Position numbers and translations under genes: made by a program
Notes under the pieces: generated by a model
Database searches by the model: none
What the model saw: only the letters and a program-made list of their open reading frames with translations
Told to the model about the DNA's origin: nothing
Source: Campylobacter concisus
GTDB taxonomy: Bacteria; Campylobacterota; Campylobacteria; Campylobacterales; Campylobacteraceae
DNA: 64,000 nucleotides
Direction of reading: 5' to 3'
Assembly: GCF_003048675.2 (NCBI RefSeq)
Contig: NZ_CP060707.1
Coordinates: 1,860,001 to 1,924,000, forward strand
Part shown: piece by piece, positions 8,739 to 17,565 of the stretch
Position numbering within the stretch: the stretch's first letter is position 1
Layout of the letters: the number at the start of each line of letters is the position of its first letter

Positions 8739-9003
8739 CAATGTCAAATTCCTCGCCTATTGGGACGTTTATGACCTCAAGCTCTGGATGAATGTCGATG
8801 CGAAGCTGCCTTTCGATGCCGTATTTTAGCGTGGTCGTGCTGGCTGCACATCCGTGACAATGTCCTGTGAGCCTTACGTAAATTTTGCCGTTTTTTATGC
8901 CAAGTAGCTCCATGCCGCCGCCGTCATTTTCAAGCATAGGTAGCACCTTTTGCAAACTCGCAGTCACTGGCTTTAAAAGCTCTTCATCACTAAATGGGAT
9001 CAT
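8728..9003 (-). CDS. NifU C-terminal-domain (Nfu-type) iron-sulfur scaffold protein
   Basis: A 91-residue stand-alone Nfu domain. Cys-49 and Cys-52 in CHGC, preceded by NDGGGMELLGI, are the residues that bridge a [4Fe-4S] cluster across a dimer before transfer to target proteins. It lacks the IscU-like and ferredoxin-like domains of full NifU. An AAGGA site precedes the ATG. It is the first gene of the leftward run that continues through murE to ispA, with a TATAAT box just upstream. Confidence 0.92.
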   Translation of the reverse strand: MIPFSDEELLKPVTASLQKVLPMLENDGGGMELLGIKNGKIYVRLTGHCHGCAASTTTLKYGIERQLRIDIHPELEVINVPIGEEFDIDGL

Positions 9004-9027
9004 ATTTTTTCCTTAAATTTTTTAGCT

Positions 9028-9033
9028 ATTATA
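9028..9033 (-). promoter_or_regulatory. -10 box of the nifU-murE-ispA run
   Basis: TGCTATAAT on the minus strand, an extended -10 element about 25 bp before the nifU-like ATG. Confidence 0.55.
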
Positions 9034-9113
9034 GCAGATAAAGTGCAAACAAACGTTTTCTAGGCTTTTGCTGGGGCGTTTTGGCTTTAAATTTTGGTGG
9101 TTTTTGTGAGAAA

Positions 9114-9133
9114 AAAGGGCAAATTTGCCCTTT
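9114..9133 (-). terminator. terminator after the substrate-binding protein gene
   Basis: A perfect 20-bp palindrome centred on GGGCAAATTTGCCC, directly after the stop. Its minus-strand 3' side continues into TTTTTT, the classic intrinsic terminator form. Confidence 0.75.
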
Positions 9134-9137
9134 AAAT

Positions 9138-10058
9138 TTAGTTTAGTAGAAATGATTTTATATCGATTTTATGCTCTATCATCTTGCTTTCAAGCATAAA
9201 TTCTTGCGTAGCCTCAAGCGCTTTTATATCATCAGCCGTGATCTTTGAGCTAAAGTCGTACTGAGGATACATGCTCTTTACCGCCTCTATACTAAGCCCA
9301 GTCTCTTCGGCTGTAAATTTAAGCGCTTCGTCCTCGTTTGCTTTGATGTAGGCCAAAATTTCATCCTGAGCCTTTTTAAATTTCTCAACCACATCTTTGT
9401 GCTTTTTATAAAACTCTCCGCTTGTTGCCGTGACGATGACTGGAGTGATGACGCCTTTGCCAGTTGTCACTACATTTAGGCCTGATTTTTGAGCGTTGTA
9501 GGCCGCTGGTCCTGCAAGAAGCGCTGCATCGACGCTGCCGTTTTCAAGTGCGGCTTGCGCAGCTGGGATGCCCATAGAGATAAACTCTACGTCATTTATG
9601 CCTAGACCGCCAAGCGCTAGATATCTAACCAAAAGCTCATTTAAGATAGTGCCTTTTGGGCCTGCTACTTTTTTGCCTTTTAGATCTTTTGGCGACTTGA
9701 TGTTTTTATCTTTAGAAAATATCACAAAAGCCTCTGGCGCCCTTGAATAGGCGCTTATGATCTTTATATCAGCCTTATTTGCCGCTGCAAGTATGACCGA
9801 AGTGCCGCCCACGCAGTTTAAAAACTGGAGCGAATTTGAAGCGAGCGCTTGCGTTTGTTTCGCACCCGAGGTGATCTCGGAGTACTCGACTGGCACGCCA
9901 AAAGACTTTGCATAAAAGCCTTTAAATTTATCGACGATCGATGGGACGTTTAGGGGCGATTTGACGTAGGTCATGCCGATCTTATCTAAGCCCTCGCTTG
10001 CGTTTGCGACTAGACAAAGCAAAGAGGCCGCACACAAAACCTTGAAAAACTTTCTCAT
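9138..10058 (-). CDS. ABC transporter periplasmic substrate-binding protein (sulfonate/nitrate/taurine type)
   Basis: A 306-residue protein with an N-terminal signal peptide ending near Ala-20. The core carries the two-lobe SsuA/TauA/NMT1 pattern: GMTYVKSP, then the hinge-region LKGKKVAGPKGT near residue 125 and DAALLAGPAA near 178. The ligand is not readable from the sequence; the family takes aliphatic sulfonates, nitrate, taurine or pyrimidine precursors. It lies 75 bp downstream of its ATPase gene, with its own TATAAT box in a palindrome, so it may be made in excess of the membrane parts. A strong terminator follows. Confidence 0.85.
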   Translation of the reverse strand: MRKFFKVLCAASLLCLVANASEGLDKIGMTYVKSPLNVPSIVDKFKGFYAKSFGVPVEYSEITSGAKQTQALASNSLQFLNCVGGTSVILAAANKADIKIISAYSRAPEAFVIFSKDKNIKSPKDLKGKKVAGPKGTILNELLVRYLALGGLGINDVEFISMGIPAAQAALENGSVDAALLAGPAAYNAQKSGLNVVTTGKGVITPVIVTATSGEFYKKHKDVVEKFKKAQDEILAYIKANEDEALKFTAEETGLSIEAVKSMYPQYDFSSKITADDIKALEATQEFMLESKMIEHKIDIKSFLLN

Positions 10059-10081
10059 ATTTACTCCTTTTAAAAATTTTC

Positions 10082-10097
10082 AAGATTATATAATCTT
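10082..10097. promoter_or_regulatory. palindrome covering the -10 box of the binding-protein gene
   Basis: The 16-bp palindrome AAGATTATATAATCTT contains TATAAT on the minus strand (10085-10090), 25 bp before the ATG. It could be a plain -10 or an operator overlapping one. Confidence 0.45.
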
Positions 10098-10133
10098 TTG
10101 CTTCATTTTGGTTTTAATTATCATTTTATTTGC

Positions 10134-10826
10134 CTAAATTTCACTCAAAATTTTGCGTTTTATAGCTATTAGCTCCTCGCTTAGCAGATCTCTTGGCCTT
10201 GCTAAATTTGATAGCTCGTAGTTTGACTTTATCCCGCCCTTTTCAAGCAAGATGATCTCGTCAGCCAAAAATAGCGCCTCGTCGATGTTGTGAGTGACAA
10301 AAAGGATGGTTTTGCCAGCTTGTATTTTTAAGATTTCAGCTTGCATGCTAGCTCTAGTAAACGCATCAAGCGCGGCAAACGGCTCGTCCATTAGGATCAA
10401 ATTTGCCTCATACGCAAGAACTCTAGCAAGCGAAACGCGCGAGCTCATACCGCCAGAGAGCTGCGAAACTGCGGCAAATTTAAAGTCGCTAAGTCCTATC
10501 ATCGATATCAAACTATCGATCTTTGAGGCTTCAATCTCATGCGTTTTAAGCGCAAAAACGATATTTTCATAGACGTTTAGAAATGGCATAAGACGGGGCT
10601 CTTGAAAGACGAAGCCGATCTTTGCTGGCTCTTTAAATTTTATCTCGCCAAGGCTTACGCTCTCAAGACCAGCGATAAGGCGTAAAAGCGTAGTTTTACC
10701 GCATCCGCTTCTGCCGAGTATGACGGTGATCTTATCTTTTTTTATGCTCAAATTTAGCTCTCTCAAAACGTCGATACGCTTTTCGCCTATAAAAAAATGC
10801 TTGGATAAATTTGAAATTTCTATCAT
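10134..10826 (-). CDS. ABC transporter ATP-binding protein
   Basis: A 230-residue nucleotide-binding subunit of the nitrate/sulfonate/taurine import class. Walker A is GRSGCGKT near residue 36, the Q-loop FQEPRLMP, the signature LSGGMSSRVSLAR and Walker B LILMDEPFAALD, followed by the switch His in VTHNIDEA. All are intact, so it should hydrolyse ATP. It overlaps the permease stop by 4 bp. It is a little shorter than SsuB/TauB. Confidence 0.93.
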   Translation of the reverse strand: MIEISNLSKHFFIGEKRIDVLRELNLSIKKDKITVILGRSGCGKTTLLRLIAGLESVSLGEIKFKEPAKIGFVFQEPRLMPFLNVYENIVFALKTHEIEASKIDSLISMIGLSDFKFAAVSQLSGGMSSRVSLARVLAYEANLILMDEPFAALDAFTRASMQAEILKIQAGKTILFVTHNIDEALFLADEIILLEKGGIKSNYELSNLARPRDLLSEELIAIKRKILSEI

Positions 10827-11572
10827 TTTTCACCTCGCAAAAGGCTAAATTTAGCTATCAAAAGCAAAAACAGCCTATCTATGAGCACGCCGCAAATGCC
10901 TATCGTAAAAATGCCCACAAATATTCTATCCGCGCGTGAGAGCTCTTCTGCGTCAAGGATTAAGTAGCCTAGTCCGCTTGAAGCCGCTATCATCTCCGCT
11001 CCGATGATCGCGCGCATGGCGTAGCCAAAGCCTATTCGCATGCCGACAAAGATATCTTTTAGCGCGCTTTTTAAGATGATCTTGTAAAAAATTTCAAATT
11101 TGCTAAAGCCAAAAATTTTGCCAACCTCGATGAGCTTTATATCGCAGCTCGTTAGCCCCTTTTGGATACTTAGAAACATCGGGAAAAACGAGGCTAGGAT
11201 GATGATAATAATCTTTGGCATCTCGTTTATGCCAAACCAAAGCACCAAAATGGCGATCAAACTAAGCGGCGGGATATTTCTAAAAAACTCCAGTATCCAC
11301 TCGTAATAAACGCTGATCTTTGGCAAAAGTGCCGCTATACCGCCAAGCACGAGCGCCAAGGCAAACGAGAGAGCATATCCTGCAAATATGCGCTTAAAGC
11401 TGATAATGGTGTGCGTAGCAAGCTCGCCGCTTAGGCTCATGCTACACATCGTTTTTATCGTAGCTATCGGACTTGGCAAGATATATGGTGTGAAAATTTC
11501 TAGCTCGCAAACGACCTGCCAGATGGCAAAGATCGCTAGGATCAAAATGCTCTTTTTAAAAATTTCTTTCAC
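10823..11572 (-). CDS. ABC transporter permease
   Basis: A 249-residue inner-membrane subunit with about six membrane helices and a cytoplasmic coupling helix, VGKIFGFSKFEIFYKIIL, which matches the EAA loop of SsuC/TauC-type permeases. The start is GTG, embedded in GTGA with the stop of the preceding gene, and a GGAG inside that gene serves as ribosome binding site. Translation is therefore coupled to the hydrogenase-like protein upstream. Confidence 0.92.
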   Translation of the reverse strand: MKEIFKKSILILAIFAIWQVVCELEIFTPYILPSPIATIKTMCSMSLSGELATHTIISFKRIFAGYALSFALALVLGGIAALLPKISVYYEWILEFFRNIPPLSLIAILVLWFGINEMPKIIIIILASFFPMFLSIQKGLTSCDIKLIEVGKIFGFSKFEIFYKIILKSALKDIFVGMRIGFGYAMRAIIGAEMIAASSGLGYLILDAEELSRADRIFVGIFTIGICGVLIDRLFLLLIAKFSLLRGEK

Positions 11573-12180
11573 AGCCCATCTCCGTTGTGACAGCCGTTTT
11601 CGCAGTATAAAAGCTCGATGATCTGGTAGTTTTTAAGCTCGCTAAATTTATATGAAAGGGCGTTTTCTATCTTCTCTTTACTGCTAAGACTTAGTGTTTT
11701 TACGTCCAAATTTGTGAAAAATCCCGGCGGTATCGGACTTTGCTCGATGTTGCGCATCTTTAAATTTATAGCGTTTTGCTCCCTAAAGCTTTTCCATGTC
11801 AAAAATGTGGTTCGCTCCAAATTTAGCCCCCTGCCAAGCTCTGCCAAGTCCTCGCAAGGTGTGGTCACGTAAAGCCACTCGTTCTCTTTTAGCTTTGCGC
11901 TTAGCTCAAGCGCGCTTTCTATTAAAATGGGGTTTAAATTTGAGATGAGATCGGCCTGCTCTTTGAAATTTGCCCTGATGAAATTTACAGCCCTCGGACA
12001 GCGGCTATCGTAAATAAGCTCACTTTGCGCAAGAGCGTTTTTGTATGCGTTTTTTACGCTTTTAACGTGGTCTTTTTCACACTCTACTACGCTAAAACCT
12101 TTGTCTTGCAAAATTTCTTTAAGTGCTGCAAAGTCGTAGATACTTTTTACAACAGGATTTAACCAAACCACTTTTTTCAT
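11569..12180 (-). CDS. [FeFe]-hydrogenase catalytic-domain-like Fe-S protein
   Basis: A 203-residue cytoplasmic protein heading the ABC operon. It carries a reduced form of the H-cluster cysteine pattern: Cys-61 in YDSRCP (compare TSCCP of HydA), Cys-109 in TTPCEDLAELGR (compare MPCxxKxxE), and Cys-193/Cys-197 in CENGCHNGDG (compare CPGGCxxGGG). The stretch after CP (VNFI, then DLISNLNP) also follows HydA and NARF proteins. The four Cys could hold a [4Fe-4S] cluster. Ferredoxin domains are missing and the span between motifs 2 and 3 is short, so hydrogenase activity is unlikely. The ATG at 12180 follows GGGAG; a TTG 15 bp upstream lacks a site. Assignment rests on motif reading only. Confidence 0.65.
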   Translation of the reverse strand: MKKVVWLNPVVKSIYDFAALKEILQDKGFSVVECEKDHVKSVKNAYKNALAQSELIYDSRCPRAVNFIRANFKEQADLISNLNPILIESALELSAKLKENEWLYVTTPCEDLAELGRGLNLERTTFLTWKSFREQNAINLKMRNIEQSPIPPGFFTNLDVKTLSLSSKEKIENALSYKFSELKNYQIIELLYCENGCHNGDGL

Positions 12181-12284
12181 GAAAACTCCCGTCAAATTTA
12201 AAGCAAAATGTAATAATTAAAATCAAAATTGTATCACTTGAAAGTAAAAAGATGGCTTTGGAGGTTAAATTTATAAGAAAACGG

Positions 12285-13259
12285 CTAGACTTTTACGTCT
12301 AAATTTCGCTTTTTTTGGCTTTTCTCCATTAGCTTTAGTATGTCTATGCCGTTTTTTTCAAGGCGCATCAGCTCCTTAAGATAGGCAAATTTCTCATCTT
12401 TATTGATATCGTAGGTCGCTAGTTTCTCGCTTCGGCCAATCACTGAGGCATAGACCTTGTTGCCGTCAAGCTTGTCGGTGTTTTGCACATTGTAAAGCGA
12501 CAGCACGCCCTCTATCACCTCTTTAAATTTCGCGCCACTCTTCATACCAGCCTTCATCAGCGTTAAAAATCTCTGCCTGCTCTCATCGTCAGTGAAATTT
12601 ATACTTTGCATTGTCTCATATTCTATCGGTGGCTTGTTCGTGCTAGTTAGCATTGAGATAGCCTTCTTGCCTATCGTAATACTCTCAACGCCGACCCTCT
12701 CGCCAAGATATTGTCTCAGCGCATAGTCCAGCCACTTGTCCTTAAACTCCTCGACGCTCATGTCCTTATCCAGTATCTCAAAGCCCTCCACGTGGCTTTT
12801 GCGGCCAAGTCCGAGCAAGGTGCCGCTATCATCTTTTGACGTGTACTCTTTTGCGAAGAGATCGACGTTTGTTGGATAGTATCCGATGATCGATTCGTAA
12901 AGCCTTCCAAAACCAAGCGCCTCGGTCTGACTAACAAAGCTTTTAAGCTCGTTTATCTCATCTTGACTCATTTGCTTGTCGTATCCCATGAGCTTGCCCC
13001 AGATGCTTATCTTGCCATTAGCGGCCATGCCTGTGAGCGAGTTGTCTTTAGCAAATTTTAGTGGCTCATCATCTTTGTTAAATTTACTCTCGCTCGTGCG
13101 ACCTAAATTTATCTGATTGGTGTTTTTGGCTAATTTTTGAGATGATAAATTTAAAGAATTTTCGTCCGCACTAGGCTTGATATGGCTAGCACTTTGCTCC
13201 CTAATGTTTTGAAAGCCGCTATATAAATTTACATTAGCTCCGTTTACGCCACCTATCAT
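12285..13259 (-). CDS. conserved protein of unknown function
   Basis: A 324-residue soluble protein with no signal peptide. The first 70 residues are Asn/Ser-rich and low in order; the rest is mixed helical. Near residue 285 the stretch DINKDEKFAYL resembles a calcium-binding EF-hand loop, though a single weak match is poor evidence. The ATG follows AAAGGA. It stands alone between the ABC operon and a gene-poor stretch. I do not recognise a family. Codon use is like its neighbours. Confidence 0.7.
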   Translation of the reverse strand: MIGGVNGANVNLYSGFQNIREQSASHIKPSADENSLNLSSQKLAKNTNQINLGRTSESKFNKDDEPLKFAKDNSLTGMAANGKISIWGKLMGYDKQMSQDEINELKSFVSQTEALGFGRLYESIIGYYPTNVDLFAKEYTSKDDSGTLLGLGRKSHVEGFEILDKDMSVEEFKDKWLDYALRQYLGERVGVESITIGKKAISMLTSTNKPPIEYETMQSINFTDDESRQRFLTLMKAGMKSGAKFKEVIEGVLSLYNVQNTDKLDGNKVYASVIGRSEKLATYDINKDEKFAYLKELMRLEKNGIDILKLMEKSQKKRNLDVKV

Positions 13260-14146
13260 CTCAAATCCTTTGTAAGATAGTTAAAACAAATATCGTCTTT
13301 TCCAGAGTAAAATTTAGAAATTTGTAGAGTTTGACTTGTAAATTTAGGCTGACTTGAGACTGGATAAATTTAGACATTTGAGAAGGCCGGAATTTAGAAT
13401 TTACTTTGTAGAAATTTGCATATATCGGTTTTTATTGTATCTGGTTTAGCTTTATTATATCTAGTCTATATATTTGGTTTTGGATTTATCATATACAATT
13501 CGTATATTTTGTCATACCATAGGCTATTTCGGATCAAATTTATGTCATCTTCTTGGCCACCCTAGCCACATTAGCCAAGCCCTTTTTACAGTCTATCAAA
13601 ATTTAGAATTTTGCAACTTCGTGAATTGTAAATTTGAAATTTCTTTTTTGAATAATTTAAATTTGAGATAGTTCGTATAGATAATTTGCCCTGCTTTTTG
13701 TTTTGCATTTTAAATATATAAGCCCTTAATCCTAAAACTTCGTAAATTAGCTTATAAATTTTATCCAGAAACACTCAAAATAGAAATAACACGCCTAAAG
13801 CAAATATCACAAAAAATCAACGAAGTAAAATTTAAAAACTACTAGCTCTAAATTTAGAAATTTATGGCGCTAGCTTTGAAATTTAATAGATAAGTTTGGG
13901 CTAGAACTTTAAAACCTAATTTTGAAGGCTTTGGCATAAATTAAAGAGCGTCCGTTTGTTTTTGTGCTTTAAAACCGCTATAAATTTACTTATACCAACT
14001 ATTTTAACCTATAGCATCAGCTCATCTAAAAGCCACGAAATAAAATTTATAATGCTCCGACTTGTAAATTTGCCACATACTAAAATGGATAAATTTAAAA
14101 CAAAATTTTTAAAAAATAAACATAAAAAGAAAAATTTAGAAAGAAA
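13260..14146. other. gene-poor AT-rich stretch
   Basis: About 890 bp without a supportable gene. Open frames here are short, lack ribosome binding sites and do not resemble proteins. The sequence is rich in AAATTTA words and short A/T runs. I see no clean repeat or RNA gene; it may be a decayed gene. Confidence 0.5.
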
Positions 14147-14167
14147 AGAGAGCCAGATAGGCTCTCT
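14147..14167 (-). terminator. terminator of the ribosomal protein operon
   Basis: AGAGAGCC and GGCTCTCT form an 8-bp stem with a 5-base loop just after rplQ. On the minus strand it is followed by TTTTCTTTC, a good intrinsic terminator. Confidence 0.8.
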
Positions 14168-14172
14168 GGGGA

Positions 14173-14529
14173 TTATTCAGCTACTAGCTCTATATAAGCC
14201 ATCTCAGCTGCGTCGCCTCTGCGAACGCGAGTTTTGATGATTCTTGTATAGCCACCGTTGCGCTCTTTAAATTTTGGAGCTACTTCAGTAACTAGCTTAT
14301 TTGTAGTCTCTTTGTCTTGCAATGAAGCAAATACTGCTCTATGAGCGTTAGAGTCGCCCTTTCTAGCTCTTGTGATAAGCTTTTCAACATAGCTTCTAAG
14401 CTCTTTTGCTTTTGGTAAAGTTGTCTCTATCTTTTCGCTTTTGATGATAGCTATCGCTAAATTCTTAAGCAATGCAGATCTATGAGATGACGTTCTACCA
14501 AGTTTGCGATATCCGTGTTTATGTCTCAT
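14173..14529 (-). CDS. rplQ: 50S ribosomal protein L17
   Basis: A 118-residue large-subunit protein beginning [17 protein letters not shown], the L17 hallmark. It is the last gene of the ribosomal block and follows rpoA by 11 bp, the usual alpha-operon order. A terminator hairpin follows at once. Confidence 0.98.
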   Translation of the reverse strand: MRHKHGYRKLGRTSSHRSALLKNLAIAIIKSEKIETTLPKAKELRSYVEKLITRARKGDSNAHRAVFASLQDKETTNKLVTEVAPKFKERNGGYTRIIKTRVRRGDAAEMAYIELVAE

Positions 14530-14540
14530 CTATTGTCCTT

Positions 14541-15557
14541 TTATTCTTTTGCACTCATTTGTGATTTTAGCTCGGTTATTTTCTTTCTGAGTTGCTCTTT
14601 GCTATCTTTTAACACATCGACACCAACTGGATAGCCTATCTCTTCCATAACCGCTTTTATCTCTTCAAGAGATTTTTTACCTAAATTTTTAAGCTCTTTA
14701 AGCTCATTTTCGTCCATCAACGCAAGCTCGCCGATAAATCTTATATCGGCTTTGTCAAGGCAGTTAAAACTTCTAGCGCTTAAATTTAGATCTTCTACAC
14801 TAGAAAGTAGCTTTGAAAACTCGCCGCTTGCGCTTGAACTAGCAACTGGGGCACTAACGTCAATATCTAAAATTCCTTTAAATACTGACATTTGTTGATA
14901 CATAGCTTCTAAACAATTTTTAAAAGCTTCTACTGGACCAACTTGACCATCTGTTGTTATCGTAAATACGATCTTCTCGTAGTCTGGGTCATCTTCAACC
15001 AAGACGTTTTGTATCTCATAAACTGCTTTTTTAACAGGTGTAAAGAAAGCGTCTAGTGCGATGTACTCGTCTTCGATCTCTTCTCTGATCTCTTCACTAG
15101 GAACATATCCGATACCTTTTTGGATGATAACTGAGAAATTCAACTCAGCATCTTCGTTGATAGTCGCAAGATATGCATCTGGATTAACGATCTCAACTAG
15201 GTCGTTATTTAGGTCAGCGCCAGTTATCTCTTTTGGTCCTTTAAAGCTATACTCTATAACTTCACGCTCACTGCCGCTTTTTAACTTAAATCTGATCTTT
15301 TTCAAATTTATAATAAAAAACGCTACGTCTTCAAGCATGCCACGCATACTATCAAATTCGTGGCTAACGCCTTTTATCTTTACACCAATAGGGGCAAAGC
15401 CTACTGTACTTGTGTAAAGAAGACGGCGTAGTGGGTGAGCCAAAGTAACAGCATAACCTGCTTCAAAAGGATATGCTGTAATGTTAGCAACATTTTCGCT
15501 AACACTTTTAACTTCTATTTCAGTTGGCATATAAGCTGATGTGGTAATCTTTCTCAT
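14541..15557 (-). CDS. rpoA: DNA-directed RNA polymerase alpha subunit
   Basis: A 338-residue subunit that nucleates RNA polymerase assembly and contacts activators and UP elements. The N-terminal dimerisation domain includes [16 protein letters not shown] near residues 42-57. The C-terminal domain has the helix-hairpin-helix region with [13 protein letters not shown] near residue 290. Length is typical. It lies between rpsD and rplQ. Confidence 0.98.
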   Translation of the reverse strand: MRKITTSAYMPTEIEVKSVSENVANITAYPFEAGYAVTLAHPLRRLLYTSTVGFAPIGVKIKGVSHEFDSMRGMLEDVAFFIINLKKIRFKLKSGSEREVIEYSFKGPKEITGADLNNDLVEIVNPDAYLATINEDAELNFSVIIQKGIGYVPSEEIREEIEDEYIALDAFFTPVKKAVYEIQNVLVEDDPDYEKIVFTITTDGQVGPVEAFKNCLEAMYQQMSVFKGILDIDVSAPVASSSASGEFSKLLSSVEDLNLSARSFNCLDKADIRFIGELALMDENELKELKNLGKKSLEEIKAVMEEIGYPVGVDVLKDSKEQLRKKITELKSQMSAKE

Positions 15558-15571
15558 CTTTATACCCTCTA

Positions 15572-16198
15572 TTATTTTGAGTAAAGCTCTACTATAAATC
15601 TTTCCTCAACAGGAATGATAACCTCTTCTCTTTCTGGATTTCTAGTGAAAATTCCAAATTTTTTCTCTTTTTCCACGTCTACCCATGCAACGATGCCAGT
15701 TTGAGCTGTAAGATCGATCGCACGAACGATTTGTGGATTGTTTTTAGATTTCTCAGCAACTTCTACTTTAGAGCCTGGCTCTACTCTGTAAGATGGGATA
15801 TCCACTCTCTTGCCATTTACTAAAATATGTCCGTGAGTTACAAGCTGGCGAGCAAAACGACGAGTCGTTGCAAAGCCCATTCTGTAAACAACATTGTCTA
15901 ATCTCTGCTCTAGTAGTTGAACCAAAAGAGCACCAGTGTTGCCCTCGCGGCGTGCTGCTTCTTGAAACAATCTTCTAAATTGTTTCTCTGAAACACCATA
16001 CATAAATTTAGCTTTTTGCTTCTCACGAAGTTGTAAGCCATATTCGCTTATTTTTGCTCTTCTTTGTCCGTGTTGTCCTGGCGCATAAGGTCTTTTTTCT
16101 AAAGCGCTTTTACCAGCAAGTCTTCTTTCGCCTTTTAACGCAAGAGACACACCAAGACGTCTTTCTAATTTTTCAACAGGTCCTGTATATCTAGCCAT
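15572..16198 (-). CDS. rpsD: 30S ribosomal protein S4
   Basis: A 208-residue primary 16S rRNA-binding protein. The S4 RNA-binding domain ([20 protein letters not shown], then [15 protein letters not shown]) lies near residues 98-135. S4 represses the alpha operon in other bacteria; whether it does so here is not visible. Confidence 0.98.
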   Translation of the reverse strand: MARYTGPVEKLERRLGVSLALKGERRLAGKSALEKRPYAPGQHGQRRAKISEYGLQLREKQKAKFMYGVSEKQFRRLFQEAARREGNTGALLVQLLEQRLDNVVYRMGFATTRRFARQLVTHGHILVNGKRVDIPSYRVEPGSKVEVAEKSKNNPQIVRAIDLTAQTGIVAWVDVEKEKKFGIFTRNPEREEVIIPVEERFIVELYSK

Positions 16199-16223
16199 AA
16201 TAATTTCTCCTAATTTTCTCTAA

Positions 16224-16616
16224 TTATACGCGGCGGCGTTTTGGCGGTCTGCAACCATTGTGTGGTAAAGGTGTGATATCTTTGAAGAAAGTTACTTTTA
16301 TACCCTCTACGCCACCTACACTCTTAACAGCCGTTTCACGTCCGCTACCTGGACCTTGAACCTTAATGCCAACTTCTTTAATGCCGTGTTCTTTTGCTTT
16401 GTTTAAAGCATCTTCTACAGCTTGTTGAGCTGCATAAGGAGTTGATTTTTTACTACCCTTAAAGCCTAAGCCACCTGCACTACTCCATGCAATAGCATTT
16501 CCCATTTCATCAGTTACAGTTACCATAGTATTGTTAAATGTTGCACTGATATAAACGATACCTTTGGCTATGCTTTTTCTAACTACTTTTTTCTTAACAA
16601 TTTTTCTTTTCGCCAT
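16224..16616 (-). CDS. rpsK: 30S ribosomal protein S11
   Basis: A 130-residue platform protein. The core [18 protein letters not shown] and the C-terminal [15 protein letters not shown] are characteristic. Gene order rpmJ-rpsM-rpsK-rpsD-rpoA is standard. Confidence 0.98.
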
Positions 16617-16638
16617 TTATTATCCTTTAACCCTTGCC

Positions 16639-17007
16639 TTACTTAGTAGCCGCACCGACAGTTTTACGTCTGCCTTTTCTGGTTCTAGCATTAGTTTTAG
16701 TCTTTTGACCACGAACAGGAAGACCCTTTCTGTGGCGAAGACCTCTATAACTTCCAAGATCCATAAGAGCTTTGATATCCATAGCAACTTGTTTTCTCAA
16801 ATCACCCTCAACGACGTGGTGCTCTTGAATTTCTTTACGGATAGCTGCTGCTTCGTCTTCGCTAAGCTCATAAACTCTCTTGTCGTAAGAAATTCCAGCT
16901 GCGTCAAGAATTTGACGAGATTTATAAAGACCTATACCATAGATATAAGTCAAACCATACTCGATTCTCTTTTTGTTTGGTAAATCTACACCTGCAATAC
17001 GTGCCAT
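16639..17007 (-). CDS. rpsM: 30S ribosomal protein S13
   Basis: A 122-residue protein of the small-subunit head. It begins [19 protein letters not shown] and ends in the basic tail with RKGRRKTVG, both typical. It follows rpmJ by 3 bp. Confidence 0.98.
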   Translation of the reverse strand: MARIAGVDLPNKKRIEYGLTYIYGIGLYKSRQILDAAGISYDKRVYELSEDEAAAIRKEIQEHHVVEGDLRKQVAMDIKALMDLGSYRGLRHRKGLPVRGQKTKTNARTRKGRRKTVGAATK

Positions 17008-17010
17008 GCC

Positions 17011-17124
17011 TTATCCTTGTCTTTGTTTATGTTTTGGATTTTCGCAGATAACACGAATTATGCCACTACGTTTGACAATTTTACATTTGTCACACATCTT
17101 CTTTACAGAAGGACGAACTTTCAT
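17011..17124 (-). CDS. rpmJ: 50S ribosomal protein L36
   Basis: A 37-residue basic protein, [14 protein letters not shown] onward. It is the zinc-binding form, with CDKC, a later Cys in VICENPKH and His close behind. TAGGAG precedes the ATG. It lies immediately upstream of rpsM, the usual position. Confidence 0.95.
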   Translation of the reverse strand: MKVRPSVKKMCDKCKIVKRSGIIRVICENPKHKQRQG

Positions 17125-17313
17125 TTTAGTCTCCTAAAAATTTATTCCACTTTTTTAGGGGCTGCATCAGGTCTAAAGAAATAATTTAAACCAACTATTT
17201 TCAAAATAAGTGGGGAACTTTGAAAATAATTCTTCATACAGCTTTTCGCAAAGCTTGGATTTTATCCAAAGCCAGCTTTAAATTTACTTAGCATATTTGC
17301 CACAAAATCAAAT

Positions 17314-17532
17314 TTACTTATATCTATAAGTGATCCTGCCCTTGTCTAGGCTATATGGCGTAAGTTCTACTTTTACGCGGTCGCCAGGCATTATCTTTAT
17401 ATAATGCATTCTCATCTTTCCGGCGATATGACATAAAATTATATGTTTGTTGTCGAGCTCAACTTTAAAAGTTGCATTTGGCAGTGCTTCAACAACATTT
17501 CCATCAATCTCAATGACATCGTCTTTTGCCAC
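17314..17532 (-). CDS. infA: translation initiation factor IF-1
   Basis: A 72-residue S1-like OB-fold factor that binds the 30S A site. The run begins [20 protein letters not shown] and ends with KGRITYRYK, typical of IF-1. It lies between map and rpmJ, with a 189-bp spacer before rpmJ. Confidence 0.97.
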
Positions 17533-17565
17533 AAATTCTCCTTTCTTTAAATTTTTCTCTAAATT

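Noticed and set aside
10085-10097. Possible Fur box in the palindrome before the binding-protein gene
   Set aside because: The palindrome is short and TA-rich and does not match the 19-bp Fur consensus well enough.
13474-13774. Short frames on both strands in the 13.3-14.1 kb desert
   Set aside because: No binding sites, AT-driven composition and no protein-like features.
16564-16983. 139-codon plus-strand frame opposite rpsK and rpsM
   Set aside because: Antisense to two ribosomal protein genes and low in charged residues as shadows are.
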